Under the pieces are notes generated by a model, which was not told the origin of the DNA, ran no database searches, and saw only the letters and a list, made by a program, of their open reading frames with translations. A stretch of 64,000 nt of DNA. Origin: JBEVOS01 sp964563395. Lineage in GTDB: Bacteria; Pseudomonadota; Alphaproteobacteria; Caulobacterales; Aquidulcibacteraceae. The DNA lies in assembly GCA_964563395.1 (NCBI GenBank), contig CAZLWK010000006.1:115726-179725 (forward strand), written 5' to 3'. Of this stretch, positions 41,633 to 49,992 are shown one piece after another (position 1 is the stretch's first letter; each line of letters starts with the position of its first letter). The position numbers and the translations under genes were made by a program.

Positions 41633-42154
41633 ATGAGAGCAATTTTGATCGCGGCGGGTGCGGCCGCCCTGTTTTTGGGGGGATGCGAAACGCTTCAAAC
41701 GGCGGGTCTTGCGCCGCCCCCTGCTGAAGCCGCGACGCCCGCCGCCGCGCCGTCGACGAACGCCGAGCCATCGCTTCTCGAGGCGGAGCGCCGCGTCGCC
41801 GCCGACGCCCAGGCGCGCGGCTATGAACAAGCCATCGCCAGCGCCTTGCACGCGGACGGCTTCCTGGTGCGGCCCGGCGCGATCACGACCTTCTCCCAAG
41901 CCGCCCCGCCGCCGGCCGCGCCCCTGGGCGGGCCGGTGTTCTGGCAGAACGACAAGGTCACTGTGTCGGCCTCCGGCGACATGGGCCTCACCAGCGGGCG
42001 CTATGTTCAGGTGCTGCCGGGCGTGGAGGCAGCGCAAGGGCGCTACATCATGGTCTGGCGCAAGGACGGCGCCGGCGATTGGCGCATCTTCAGCGAAACC
42101 CGCGTGCCCGATCCGCCCCGCGCGCCCGTTCGCGCCACCGCGCGGCGGCGCTGA
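41633..42154 (+). CDS. Lipoprotein with NTF2/SnoaL-like domain
   Basis: A 173-residue predicted lipoprotein; lipobox FLGGC (Cys at about 17). A Pro/Ala-rich linker (about 25-45) is followed by an alpha+beta domain like DUF4440/SnoaL: a helix with AIASALHADGFLVRPGA, then VSASGDMGLTSGRYVQV and the closing strand pair GRYIMVWRKDGAGDWRIFSE. NTF2-like folds often bind small ligands; no catalytic residues can be assigned. The start is the ATG at 41633; the open frame continues upstream into the repeat but is not coding there. Confidence 0.75.
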   Translation: MRAILIAAGAAALFLGGCETLQTAGLAPPPAEAATPAAAPSTNAEPSLLEAERRVAADAQARGYEQAIASALHADGFLVRPGAITTFSQAAPPPAAPLGGPVFWQNDKVTVSASGDMGLTSGRYVQVLPGVEAAQGRYIMVWRKDGAGDWRIFSETRVPDPPRAPVRATARRR

Positions 42155-42166
42155 CGCCGCCCGCGC

Positions 42167-42262
42167 TCAGCGCGGCCGAGCGAACCAAGTCGCGAACCCA
42201 AGCACGGCCGCGAACGTGCCCATCGCGCCGACGACGAACCATACGAAATTGAACTCGGCCAT
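42167..42262 (-). CDS. 31-residue single-helix membrane protein
   Basis: A very small ORF, MAEFNFVWFVVGAMGTFAAV then LGFATWFARPR, with a near-perfect AGGAGGG SD sequence 5 bases before the ATG. A single hydrophobic helix fills most of the protein and a short basic tail ends it. It lies downstream of the DUF1993 gene on the same strand. Function unknown; small membrane proteins of this kind often modulate a larger membrane partner. Confidence 0.55.
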   Translation of the reverse strand: MAEFNFVWFVVGAMGTFAAVLGFATWFARPR

Positions 42263-42362
42263 GGCGCCCTCCTGTTCAACACAGGATGGCGGCGCGCGCG
42301 GTCGCGCGCCTTGACGCTGGTCAAAATCAAGGAACGCGCAACGTCGCGCGTCTAGGTCGCAC

Positions 42363-42872
42363 TCAGTCCGCCGGCGCCTTATGGCGCTCCATGTGCGGCA
42401 AGAAATCCATCTTGCCGATGGCCAAGCCCGCCTTGCGCAGCAGCGCATACGCCATCGTCACGTGGAAATAAAAGTTCGGCAGGATCCAATCTTGAATGTC
42501 GTCCTCGGCCGACATCACGAAACGAACGCCATTGGGCAGCGTCAGATCGACAACGGCGTCCGCGTCCGCCCAATCCTTCGGATCGGCTTGATTCAAGTGC
42601 GCGCGAACAACGCCGATGCGTTCGCGCACCTGAGCGAGGGATTGATACGCGACCTCCTCCAAGGACAGCGCTTTCCCGCCGACTTGATTGAGGGCCAACA
42701 GCACTTGATTGAGGGCGACGCGAAACTGCAATTCGAGCGGAAACATGTCTGGCGCGAGCCGCTCCGCAAGCACCTCGTCCGTCATTCCGGCGTCCTGCGC
42801 CTTGCCGACCAATGCATCGAGAACGCCAAGCATGTTGGCGAACACCGCCTGAGCGGATCGGGCGTAAGTCAT
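42363..42872 (-). CDS. DUF1993 family protein
   Basis: A 169-residue protein of the DUF1993 group (DinB-like helical bundle). Typical features: an N-terminal helix with AVFANMLGVLDALVGKAQ, ERLAPDMFPLELQFRVA, and a C-terminal PNFYFHVTMAYALLRKAGLA with the conserved His, ending GKMDFL. Members are uncharacterised; the DinB-like fold suggests metal or thiol-cofactor binding. Single gene, followed by a 31-residue membrane protein gene. Confidence 0.85.
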   Translation of the reverse strand: MTYARSAQAVFANMLGVLDALVGKAQDAGMTDEVLAERLAPDMFPLELQFRVALNQVLLALNQVGGKALSLEEVAYQSLAQVRERIGVVRAHLNQADPKDWADADAVVDLTLPNGVRFVMSAEDDIQDWILPNFYFHVTMAYALLRKAGLAIGKMDFLPHMERHKAPAD

Positions 42873-42933
42873 TGCGCGCCTTTCATCGACAGAGGCTTTC
42901 GCGCCGAAAGTCTGGCGGACATTCGGCCACGAA

Positions 42934-42965
42934 AAAGGCCAGGGCTGCTCCAGCGCCTGGCCTTT
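42934..42965 (-). terminator. Rho-independent terminator of carD
   Basis: Stem AAAGGCCAGG-GCTG/CAGC-CCTGGCCTTT with one unpaired G and a 3-base loop, followed on the minus strand by a T-run (TTTTTC). It lies 29 bases beyond the carD stop codon. Confidence 0.8.
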
Positions 42966-42993
42966 CCCCTATATCCCGGAGACGCCGGAAGCC

Positions 42994-43524
42994 TTAAGCC
43001 GCCGCCGCGGCCTTCTTGGCGGCGAGCGAGGTCGTCAGCTTTTCCAACGCGGCGTCGCGGCCGATATTTTCGACGGCGGCGAGTTCGCGCGCCATACGGT
43101 CCAGCGCGCTCTCATAGAGTTGGCGCTCGGAATAGCTTTGCTCCGGCTGATCGCTGGCGCGGTGCAGGTCGCGCACCACTTCGGCGATGGAGACGAGATC
43201 GCCGGAATTGATCTTCGCTTCGTATTCCTGGGCGCGGCGCGACCACATCGTCCGCTTGATGCGGGCGCGGCCCTGCAGCGTCTTCATCGCGTCGGTGACG
43301 ATCTGGGACGAGGCCAGCGGACGCATGCCGCAGGACTTGGCCTTCGCCGTCGGCACGCGAAGGGTCATTTTATCTTGCTCGAAGGAGATCACGAAGACTT
43401 CCAGATCGATGCCGGCGACGCTTTGCTTCTCAACGCCCAATACACGGCCCACGCCATGCGCTGGGTAAACGATGTGATCGCCCGCCTTGAACGAGACGGA
43501 CGGCGCAGTCGCAGCATTCGTCAT
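42994..43524 (-). CDS. carD: CarD family transcriptional regulator
   Basis: A 176-residue RNA-polymerase-binding protein. The N-terminal Tudor-like RNAP interaction domain is clear: FKAGDHIVYPAHGVGRVLGV followed by FVISFEQDKMTLRVP. The helical C-terminal domain that contacts the upstream edge of the promoter bubble contains WSRRAQEYEAKINSGDLVSI and the YSERQLYESALDRMARELAA helix. CarD stabilises the open complex at rRNA and other promoters. I use the ATG at 43524, which has GGGAAA upstream; an ATG six codons earlier is also in frame. Downstream of fdxA, as is common in alphaproteobacteria. Confidence 0.93.
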   Translation of the reverse strand: MTNAATAPSVSFKAGDHIVYPAHGVGRVLGVEKQSVAGIDLEVFVISFEQDKMTLRVPTAKAKSCGMRPLASSQIVTDAMKTLQGRARIKRTMWSRRAQEYEAKINSGDLVSIAEVVRDLHRASDQPEQSYSERQLYESALDRMARELAAVENIGRDAALEKLTTSLAAKKAAAAA

Positions 43525-43774
43525 GAGGTTTCCCTGCTCCATAAGCCAACAAAGCGGCGCTTCGCCCTGCCCGCCGCGGCGACAATCGGAGGAGCGCCGG
43601 GATCAGGGGGAGGCCCGAGACCGGTTCTGACATCCGATACGCATCGGCGGGGAGACGCCAGGGCGGCGCCGCGACCATGTAACGCCCGCTCGCGCGCGGC
43701 TGTTACAATTCACTCATATCTAGCATGTTTTCGGCCGTTGCGAAAGGGCCGGGGCTGCGGCGCCTTGCCTGGCC

Positions 43775-44116
43775 TCAATCGCCCTGGCCCGGCTTGGGGC
43801 TGAAATACTTCTCGAATTTACCAGTTTCGTCCCGGAACTTATCGCCGTCGGCGGGCGGTTCGCCCTTGCGGGTGATGTTGGGCCAAAGCTTCGCGTATTC
43901 GGTGTTGATCTTGAGCCATTTGCCGTCCTCGCTGTCCTCAAGGTCGGGCTTGATCGCGTCCACCGGGCACTCCGGTTCGCAAACGCCGCAATCGATGCAC
44001 TCGTCGGGATGGATGACGAGCATGTTCTCGCCCTCATAGAAGCAATCGACGGGGCAGACCTCGACGCAATCCATGAGCTTGCACTTCACGCATGCGTCCA
44101 TGACGACGTAAGTCAT
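43775..44116 (-). CDS. fdxA: 7Fe ferredoxin FdxA ([3Fe-4S][4Fe-4S])
   Basis: A 113-residue ferredoxin. Cluster ligands: Cys9, Cys17, Cys21 (with 12 and 25 nearby) and the regular Cys40/43/46/50 motif CIDCGVCEPEC. The C-terminal extension (about residues 60-113, with NTEYAKLWPNITRKGEPPAD) is typical of alphaproteobacterial FdxA. It transfers electrons at low potential; partners are unknown, though KorAB and the P450 in this window are both possible. Start at ATG 44116; the in-frame extension upstream is not conserved. Confidence 0.95.
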   Translation of the reverse strand: MTYVVMDACVKCKLMDCVEVCPVDCFYEGENMLVIHPDECIDCGVCEPECPVDAIKPDLEDSEDGKWLKINTEYAKLWPNITRKGEPPADGDKFRDETGKFEKYFSPKPGQGD

Positions 44117-44129
44117 TCTCGATCCGCCC

Positions 44130-44486
44130 CTAATCTTCGTTCTCGGCGCTGGGTTTGAATTGACCGGGCCGCTCCCCGCCGTCAAGCGCGCGCCCATTGG
44201 GCTCCGCTAAATCGACATAAAGCTCCCTTGCTTCCGGCGCGGGCCCGCGACGCGCGCCGATGGCCGCGATGCGCACCGTGCGCACGGCCCCGCCGGGGGC
44301 CGCGAAGGTGAGCGCATCGCCCGCGCCCACCGCCTCGCCCGGCTTCTCAACCCGCCGCGCCTTCGCGCCGCGCACGAGGCGCACACCGCCCGCCGCGATC
44401 GCCGCCGCGCTCAAGGCGCGTGTCTTGAAGAAGCGGGCGCGCCACAGCCAGACATCGAGACGCACACGCTGAGGAGCCTCGCTCAT
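44130..44486 (-). CDS. S4-domain RNA-binding protein (Hsp15-like)
   Basis: A 118-residue protein with an S4 RNA-binding fold at residues 8-70: RVRLDVWLWRARFFKTRALS, then AAGGVRLVRGAKARRVEKPG. E. coli Hsp15 (HslR) binds stalled 50S subunits with nascent chains, and this is the likely role here. The ATG overlaps the helicase stop (4 bases), so translation is coupled. Followed 13 bases later by fdxA. Confidence 0.88.
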   Translation of the reverse strand: MSEAPQRVRLDVWLWRARFFKTRALSAAAIAAGGVRLVRGAKARRVEKPGEAVGAGDALTFAAPGGAVRTVRIAAIGARRGPAPEARELYVDLAEPNGRALDGGERPGQFKPSAENED

Positions 44487-46984
44487 TTGGGCATCAAATC
44501 GGCGAGCGCGGCGAAGGCGCCGTCTTGGGCCGGACGCGCGGCCTTGACGCCGCGCGGCGGCGCAGGCGCCCGCCAGCGCGGCGCGGCGTCGGCCTCGCCC
44601 CGCATGCGGCGATAGCCCAGCGCCTGCATCAAGGCCGGCCCCTCGTGCGGACGGAGGCCCAACGAGGCGAGGAGCTTTGCATCGGGCGTGGGCGCGCCGG
44701 CCTCGCTTGCATGCGCGCTCAGCCGCGCCAGGAACCGCTCCAGCCGCTCGATGCGCAGCACGAACGGGCCGAGCGCGCGAAATCCGGCCGCGGCATGGGC
44801 GGCCCAATCGCAAGCGGGATCGCGCGGCGCGCGCGCCTGTTTCGGCGGCGGCAGAAAAAGCCGCTCGGAAGGCGCGGCGCGCGTCCAATGCCGCACGATG
44901 GCGCCGAGACTTTGCGCGCGCGGACGCATGAGCGCGGGCGCATAGAGCGTGCGCCGCCCGATGCGGAACCCGAGGCCTTGCAGCGCCGCGCGCGCTTCCG
45001 GCGTGAGCTGCGCGACGAGCGCGTGCGCCGCGATCCGATCGATCGCGCCGCCATCCTCCAACAGCCGATAGGCGAGGCCGCGCGCCGGCGCCGGCAGCGC
45101 GCCGGCCCGCCAGGCCGCTTCAAGCGCCACGAGCGGCGCGAGATCGCGCGCCAGCGCTTCGTGCAGCCAGGTTTCGATCCGCGCGCGCGCCGCGTCGCGC
45201 AGCACGGGCGCCGCGCCATCTGCGCCGATCAGCGTGACACGGGGCTTTAAAGGCGGGCTTTCGATCAGCCGCGCCGCCGCGCCGAAGCCGAGCCGAATGC
45301 GCCCGTCGCGCTCGAGCACGAAATCCTCGTCCGCCGCCGCCGCGATGAGCCGCAAACGGCGCGCCACTTCGGGCGCCAGGGCGCGTTGCGCGGCGTTGCG
45401 CACCGCCCGCCCCTCAAGGCCGAGCGCGCGCGGATCCGCCACGAAGGCGAGCCCGTCGAGCCGACCCACATGATGGCCCTCCACCGTCACCTCGCCTTCG
45501 GGAGAAACGCCGGCCAGCAGCGCCTCCTCGCGCTTCAAGCCGCGCAAAAGCGCGCTTGTGCGCCGATCGATGAAGCGCTGCGTCAGAAGGGCGTGCAGCG
45601 CATCGGAGACGCGATCCTCCACTTCGCGCGTGCGCGCGCGCCATTCCTCCGCGCCGTCCAGCCAATCGGCGCGATTGGCCACATAGGTCCAGGTGCGGAT
45701 ATGGGCGAGGCGCGCCTGCAGCACGTCGAGATCGCCCTCGGTGCGGTCGAGCGACACGATCTCGCGCGCGATCCAATCGGCGGGCAGGCGCCCCTTCGGC
45801 CCAAGCAGATGATCCGCGATGCGCGTCACCAGACGCGCATGCTCATCGAGCGAGGTCTTGCGGAAATCCGGCGTCTGACACGCCTCCCAAAGCCGCTTGA
45901 CGGCGCCGGGATGGCGCGCGCGCTCCATCACGGCCTCGTCCTTCATCAGGAGCTTCAGCGTCTCTTCATCGACCGCGCCGCGCGCGCGCATCAGACCCGG
46001 TTGCGAAGGCGGCGTCTCCAAGGCGCGCAAGAGCGCGGCGGGGCTCGCGAAATCGAGCGTGGGATTGCGCCATTCGAGCGCGGTCACCGCCTCGAATTCG
46101 TGATTCTCCACGCGCGCGACGATCTCCTCCTCGAAGGGCGGACAATCGCCCGTCTCGCCGAAACTGCCATCCGTGCGAAAGCGGCCGGCGCGGCCGGCGA
46201 TCTGGGCGATTTCGTCGGCATGGAGCGGGCGATTGCGCCGGCCGTCGAACTTGGCCGCGCTGGCGAAGGCGACATGATCGACATCCATGTTGAGGCCCAT
46301 GCCGATCGCGTCGGTGGCGACCAGGAAATCCACTTCGCCCGATTGGTAAAGCGCCACTTGCGCGTTGCGCGTGCGCGGTGAGAGCGCGCCCATCACCACG
46401 GCGGCGCCGCCGCGATGGCGGCGCAGCAATTCGGCGATCGCGTAGACTTCTTCGGCTGAGAACGCGACCACGGCGCTGCGCTTGGGCAGTTTGGTGATCT
46501 TGCGCGGCCCCGCATAGGACAGACGCGACATCCGCTCGCGGCTGGAGATGTCCGCGCGCGGCAGATGGCGGCGGATCATGGCGCGCATCGTGTCGGCGCC
46601 GAGCAGCATCGTCTCGCCCGCGCCGCGCGCGCGCATGAGCCGATCGGTGAAGATGTGGCCGCGATCGGGATCGCGCGCGAGTTGGATTTCGTCGACCGCG
46701 AGGAATTCCACCGTGCGGTCGAGCGGCATGGCCTCCACCGTGGCGATGAAATAGCGCGCGCTCTCGGGCGCGATCTTCTCCTCGCCGGTGATCAAGGCCG
46801 CCGCGCTCACGCCGCGCGCGGCCACCACCTTGTCGTAAACCTCGCGCGCCAAGAGCCGCAGCGGCAGGCCGATCATCCCGGAGCGGTGCGCAAGCATCCG
46901 CTCGATGGCCAGATGCGTCTTGCCGGTATTGGTGGGGCCGAGCACGGCTTTGAGCGCCGCCGGCTCGGCGAGGGGGCCGGGCAT
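44483..46984 (-). CDS. SUV3-type superfamily 2 helicase
   Basis: An 833-residue ATP-dependent RNA helicase like mitochondrial SUV3. Walker A GPTNTGKTH begins at residue 16, the DEAD-box equivalent is FLAVDEIQLA, and motif VI is IAQIAGRAGRF. LLRLLAREVYDKV-like text (here PLRLLAREVYDKVVAARGVS) follows motif I. The C-terminal half is a long helical extension with Lys/Ala-rich tail, larger than in mitochondrial SUV3. Predicted role: RNA processing or decay. First gene of a helicase-S4-fdxA-carD cluster. Confidence 0.9.
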   Translation of the reverse strand: MPGPLAEPAALKAVLGPTNTGKTHLAIERMLAHRSGMIGLPLRLLAREVYDKVVAARGVSAAALITGEEKIAPESARYFIATVEAMPLDRTVEFLAVDEIQLARDPDRGHIFTDRLMRARGAGETMLLGADTMRAMIRRHLPRADISSRERMSRLSYAGPRKITKLPKRSAVVAFSAEEVYAIAELLRRHRGGAAVVMGALSPRTRNAQVALYQSGEVDFLVATDAIGMGLNMDVDHVAFASAAKFDGRRNRPLHADEIAQIAGRAGRFRTDGSFGETGDCPPFEEEIVARVENHEFEAVTALEWRNPTLDFASPAALLRALETPPSQPGLMRARGAVDEETLKLLMKDEAVMERARHPGAVKRLWEACQTPDFRKTSLDEHARLVTRIADHLLGPKGRLPADWIAREIVSLDRTEGDLDVLQARLAHIRTWTYVANRADWLDGAEEWRARTREVEDRVSDALHALLTQRFIDRRTSALLRGLKREEALLAGVSPEGEVTVEGHHVGRLDGLAFVADPRALGLEGRAVRNAAQRALAPEVARRLRLIAAAADEDFVLERDGRIRLGFGAAARLIESPPLKPRVTLIGADGAAPVLRDAARARIETWLHEALARDLAPLVALEAAWRAGALPAPARGLAYRLLEDGGAIDRIAAHALVAQLTPEARAALQGLGFRIGRRTLYAPALMRPRAQSLGAIVRHWTRAAPSERLFLPPPKQARAPRDPACDWAAHAAAGFRALGPFVLRIERLERFLARLSAHASEAGAPTPDAKLLASLGLRPHEGPALMQALGYRRMRGEADAAPRWRAPAPPRGVKAARPAQDGAFAALADLMPK

Positions 46985-47047
46985 GGCTGACCTATGGGGT
47001 GGCGGGGGCGCGAACTCAAGCGCGCGCCCCAGACGATCAGAGGGGGA

Positions 47048-47752
47048 TCACCAGGGTTCGCCGAACGGGCGGATGAGACAGTCGAACGTCCAGGTCGAAC
47101 GCGGCTGGTGGGCGATGCGGAAGCATTCCTCGGCGATGTCGGCGGGCTTGGCGAAGAAATCGTCCGGCCGGTCGGGCCATTGCCGGCGCGTCCACGGCAC
47201 GTCGATCACCGCGTCGATGGCGACATAGGCGCAATGGACGCCGCGCGGGCCCTCCTCGCGCGCGATGCTCTCCAGAAGGATGCGCTGCGCCGCCTTGGTG
47301 GGGGCGAAGCCGACGAAATTGGGCTTGCCGCGATAGGCGGCGGTGTTGCCGGTGGCGAGAAGCGCGCCCCCGCCCGCCGCGATCATGCCGGGCACGGTGA
47401 GCCGCGCCAGATGGAAGAGCGCCATCGTGTTGATCTGGAAATTCTTCTCCAGAATTTCGGGCGCAATGTCCTTGTACGTGCCGAAGGCCCCGCCGACGGC
47501 GTTGTGCACCACGATCGTGGGCGCGCCGAGATCGGCGCCGATCCGCGCCACGACATCGGCGAGCGCCTTGGGATCGGCCACGTCGCACGGATAGGCGAAG
47601 GCGCGCGGCTCGGCGCGGGCGATCGCTTCGAGCCGTTCGGCGTCGCGCGCCAGCATGGCCACGCTATAGCCGCCCGCCGCGAAGCGGGCCGCGAGCGCGG
47701 CGCCCGTGCCAGGGCCGACGCCGGTGATGAGGCAGGTCTTGGTGTCGCTCAT
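47048..47752 (-). CDS. Short-chain dehydrogenase family protein with altered active site
   Basis: A 234-residue SDR-fold protein. The nucleotide-binding motif is TGVGPGTGAAL (TGxxxGxG, residues 10-20) and the NNAG-like segment reads HNAVG. The catalytic Ser/Tyr/Lys triad is N136/F149/K153: GNTAAYRGKPNFVGFAPTKA keeps Lys but replaces Ser and Tyr. A group of SDRs with Phe at this place exists in proteobacteria, so loss of classical reductase chemistry may be family-wide. Neighbours: helicase and a DUF3108 gene on the same strand. Substrate unknown. Confidence 0.82.
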   Translation of the reverse strand: MSDTKTCLITGVGPGTGAALAARFAAGGYSVAMLARDAERLEAIARAEPRAFAYPCDVADPKALADVVARIGADLGAPTIVVHNAVGGAFGTYKDIAPEILEKNFQINTMALFHLARLTVPGMIAAGGGALLATGNTAAYRGKPNFVGFAPTKAAQRILLESIAREEGPRGVHCAYVAIDAVIDVPWTRRQWPDRPDDFFAKPADIAEECFRIAHQPRSTWTFDCLIRPFGEPW

Positions 47753-47778
47753 CGCGCCAGCTTAGGCGCTGGCCAGCC

Positions 47779-48534
47779 TCAACGCACCGTGAAAGTGCGC
47801 GCCTGCAGGCGGATCACGCCGGCGTCGTCGGTCGGCATTTCGATGCGCAGCGGCACGTAAACGCCGTTCGATTGACCCAGCACATAGGTCAGCGTGGCCG
47901 GCTCCTGCGGATCGCCGAAGCCCGCGATCGGGCGATATTGCACGCTGCACACATGCGCCTCGCCGCGATAGCCGGCGATGTTCACGCGTTCGCGCCGCGC
48001 CGGGCTCATGACGAGATCGAAGCGCGAGCGACCGTCCAGATAGATGTTGAGCGTGCGCGCGCACGGATCGGCGCCGGGCGAGAAGATCAGCTGCGCGAAC
48101 ATCGTCACCTGATCGATGGCGCCGCGCTTTTGCGCCTGGGTGGCGGGAGGATTGCCCATGCCCATTTCCGGGGTGGCGCGGGTGATGATGTCGTCTTCCG
48201 TGAAGCGCGCCTGGACGACGCGGCCGCGCCGCCCGCCCTCATGACGATAGATCATGGGCTGGAAGCGCGAATTCGGCAGGATCGCGCCGCGCACGCTGTA
48301 ATCGTAATCCTGGCTCGCCCCCAGCATGGCGCGGGCGATGCCGGTCATGCGACGGCTGGACGTGCCCTCGTACCGGCCCGGGCTGAAGGTGAAATTATAG
48401 GTCGCCTCGCCCGCCTCCATGCCGCGCGCCTGCACCGCATAGGTGGCGGTAAAGCCGGTGGGGGCGGCGGTCTGCGCCGCGACCGTCCCCGCGCCGGCCA
48501 AGGCCAGCGTCAAAGCCGCGAGGATCGCTTTCAT
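47779..48534 (-). CDS. DUF3108 domain periplasmic protein
   Basis: About 251 residues with a cleavable signal (MKAILAALTLALAGAGTVAA, cleavage before QTAAP). The mature part fits DUF3108: FTATYAVQARGMEAGEATYN then a YRHEGGRRGRVVQARF region and RSRFDLVMSPARRERV, ending PLRIEMPTDDAGVIRLQART. The family is predicted to be a periplasmic beta-barrel/lipocalin-like protein; function not known. The ATG at 48534 has GGAG 9 bases upstream; another in-frame ATG lies five codons earlier. Divergent from rpmB (200-base gap). Confidence 0.8.
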   Translation of the reverse strand: MKAILAALTLALAGAGTVAAQTAAPTGFTATYAVQARGMEAGEATYNFTFSPGRYEGTSSRRMTGIARAMLGASQDYDYSVRGAILPNSRFQPMIYRHEGGRRGRVVQARFTEDDIITRATPEMGMGNPPATQAQKRGAIDQVTMFAQLIFSPGADPCARTLNIYLDGRSRFDLVMSPARRERVNIAGYRGEAHVCSVQYRPIAGFGDPQEPATLTYVLGQSNGVYVPLRIEMPTDDAGVIRLQARTFTVR

Positions 48535-48734
48535 CTTAAGGCTCTCCATGCCGGGTCCCCCGGCCCGTTCCATCGCGGCTACATAGCCAGCTTCCGATGA
48601 TCCTCCTATGAACGAAACGCGGCCAAAACCGGGCCCTTGGCCTTGCGTCCCGGCCGGCGGCTTGACCAAGCTGGGCCCTTCGCGTACCTGTCCGCGCTTC
48701 AAATTTCCCTGAACGCAATAGAGAAGCGCCAACC

Positions 48735-49025
48735 ATGTCCCGCCAGTGCGAGCTCACCGGCGTGCGCCGCCAGATCGGCCACCTTGTCAGCCATTCCAAC
48801 ATCAAGACGAAGCGCGAGTTCAAGCCGAACCTCGTGGACGTGACGCTGAACAGCGACGCTTTGGAGCGCAGCTTCCGCCTGCGCATCACGGCGGCCGCGC
48901 TGCGCAGCGTCGATCATGTCGGCGGGCTGGATGCGTTCCTCTTGAAGGCCGACGAGGACGTTCTCTCCACGCGCGCGGTGAAGATTCGCCGCGAGCTGAA
49001 GAAGAAGTTGGCCGAAGCCGCCTAA
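48735..49025 (+). CDS. rpmB: 50S ribosomal protein L28
   Basis: A 96-residue ribosomal protein of the large subunit. RQCELTGVRRQIGHLVSHSN at the N-terminus and NIKTKREFKPNLVDVTLNS are diagnostic of bL28; the alphaproteobacterial C-terminal extension (KIRRELKKKLAEAA) is present. A single gene with its own promoter region of about 200 bases. The stop overlaps the convergent phytase-like gene by 4 bases. Confidence 0.97.
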   Translation: MSRQCELTGVRRQIGHLVSHSNIKTKREFKPNLVDVTLNSDALERSFRLRITAAALRSVDHVGGLDAFLLKADEDVLSTRAVKIRRELKKKLAEAA

Positions 49026-49990
49026 GGCGTCTCTTCCGCGACAATCTCGAATGCATAGAGCAACGTGCGCTGGCGCGCGTTGAAATTGTCGTCGCTCACC
49101 AGATAGAGCCGCGTTCGGCCGTCCTGGGCGGCGACCGCGGAGACGCCCTCGAAATTGTCGAGCGCGAGGCCCGCGCCGAGAAAGGCGAGTTCGCTCTTCT
49201 CAACGCGGCCTTCGGCGAGCGCAGGCCCATCGAGCAGCGTCACGCGAATTCGGGTGCCGATCACCGGCGCGTAGAAACGCTCAAGCGCGATGACATCGCC
49301 GCCCGCCAGCGCCTCCAATTCGACGAGCCCGAACCCCAGATCGAGATCGTAGCGCGCGAAAGGCGCGGGCGCTGTCTCGGCGTCCAGCGCCGTGCGCCAC
49401 AGGAGCCCGTCTCCGCCGACGCCCTCGGCGCCCACGAGGATCGCGCCATCCGCGGTCAGTGCGAGCGCTTCAAGCCCGCTATTGCCCTCAAGCGCCGCCA
49501 CGCCATCGAGCGCGGGCCCGGGCGCGGCCGGCCCGCCAGGCGCGGAATAAAGCCGCAGCGTCTGCGTCTGCTCGAAACTGACCAGCGCCCGCCCGTCGGC
49601 CAAGAACGCGAGCCCTTCCGCGTCCGCATCCTCCTTGGAGGGAAAGGCATCGCCCGCCTCGTCGCGCATCGGCGCCATCGCGACATCCGCGACGCCCGTG
49701 GGCGCGCCGGCTTCATCCAGAACGACACGGCCGCGCACCCACATGCCCGCATCGGTGATGGCGAGGAACGCGCCGTCCGCCGACACCGCGATGTCGGAAA
49801 TCCCGCCGAAATCGCGATCCGCGCTGTCGAGCGCCAGTCCGCCGAGAAAGCGCAGGCGGCCAATCTCGTCCGCGCCGAGCGATGCGGGGGCGCTTGTCAC
49901 CGCGATCGGCCGGAAGCCTGTCGCCTCCTCCGGCGCCGAGCACGCCGCGACGAGCGCAAGCGCGATCGCGCCTAAGGCAGCGAGCCACAT
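49022..49990 (-). CDS. Esterase-like-activity-of-phytase family lipoprotein
   Basis: A 322-residue predicted lipoprotein (lipobox VAAC, Cys17) with a beta-propeller-like domain of the 'esterase-like activity of phytase' family (PF13449). Signatures: GGISDIAVSADGAFLAITDA near residue 62, SKEDADAEGLAFLADGRALV, NSGLEALALTADGAILVGAE and FEGVSAVAAQDGRTRLYLVS at the end. Probably periplasmic. It begins 2 bases after the cobT stop, so it is likely in the cobT operon. Confidence 0.87.
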   Translation of the reverse strand: MWLAALGAIALALVAACSAPEEATGFRPIAVTSAPASLGADEIGRLRFLGGLALDSADRDFGGISDIAVSADGAFLAITDAGMWVRGRVVLDEAGAPTGVADVAMAPMRDEAGDAFPSKEDADAEGLAFLADGRALVSFEQTQTLRLYSAPGGPAAPGPALDGVAALEGNSGLEALALTADGAILVGAEGVGGDGLLWRTALDAETAPAPFARYDLDLGFGLVELEALAGGDVIALERFYAPVIGTRIRVTLLDGPALAEGRVEKSELAFLGAGLALDNFEGVSAVAAQDGRTRLYLVSDDNFNARQRTLLYAFEIVAEETP

Positions 49991-49992
49991 CC

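Noticed and set aside
43525..43774. Possible small RNA or riboswitch in the 250-base gap upstream of carD
   Set aside because: No convincing conserved structure or riboswitch consensus; most simply the carD promoter region.
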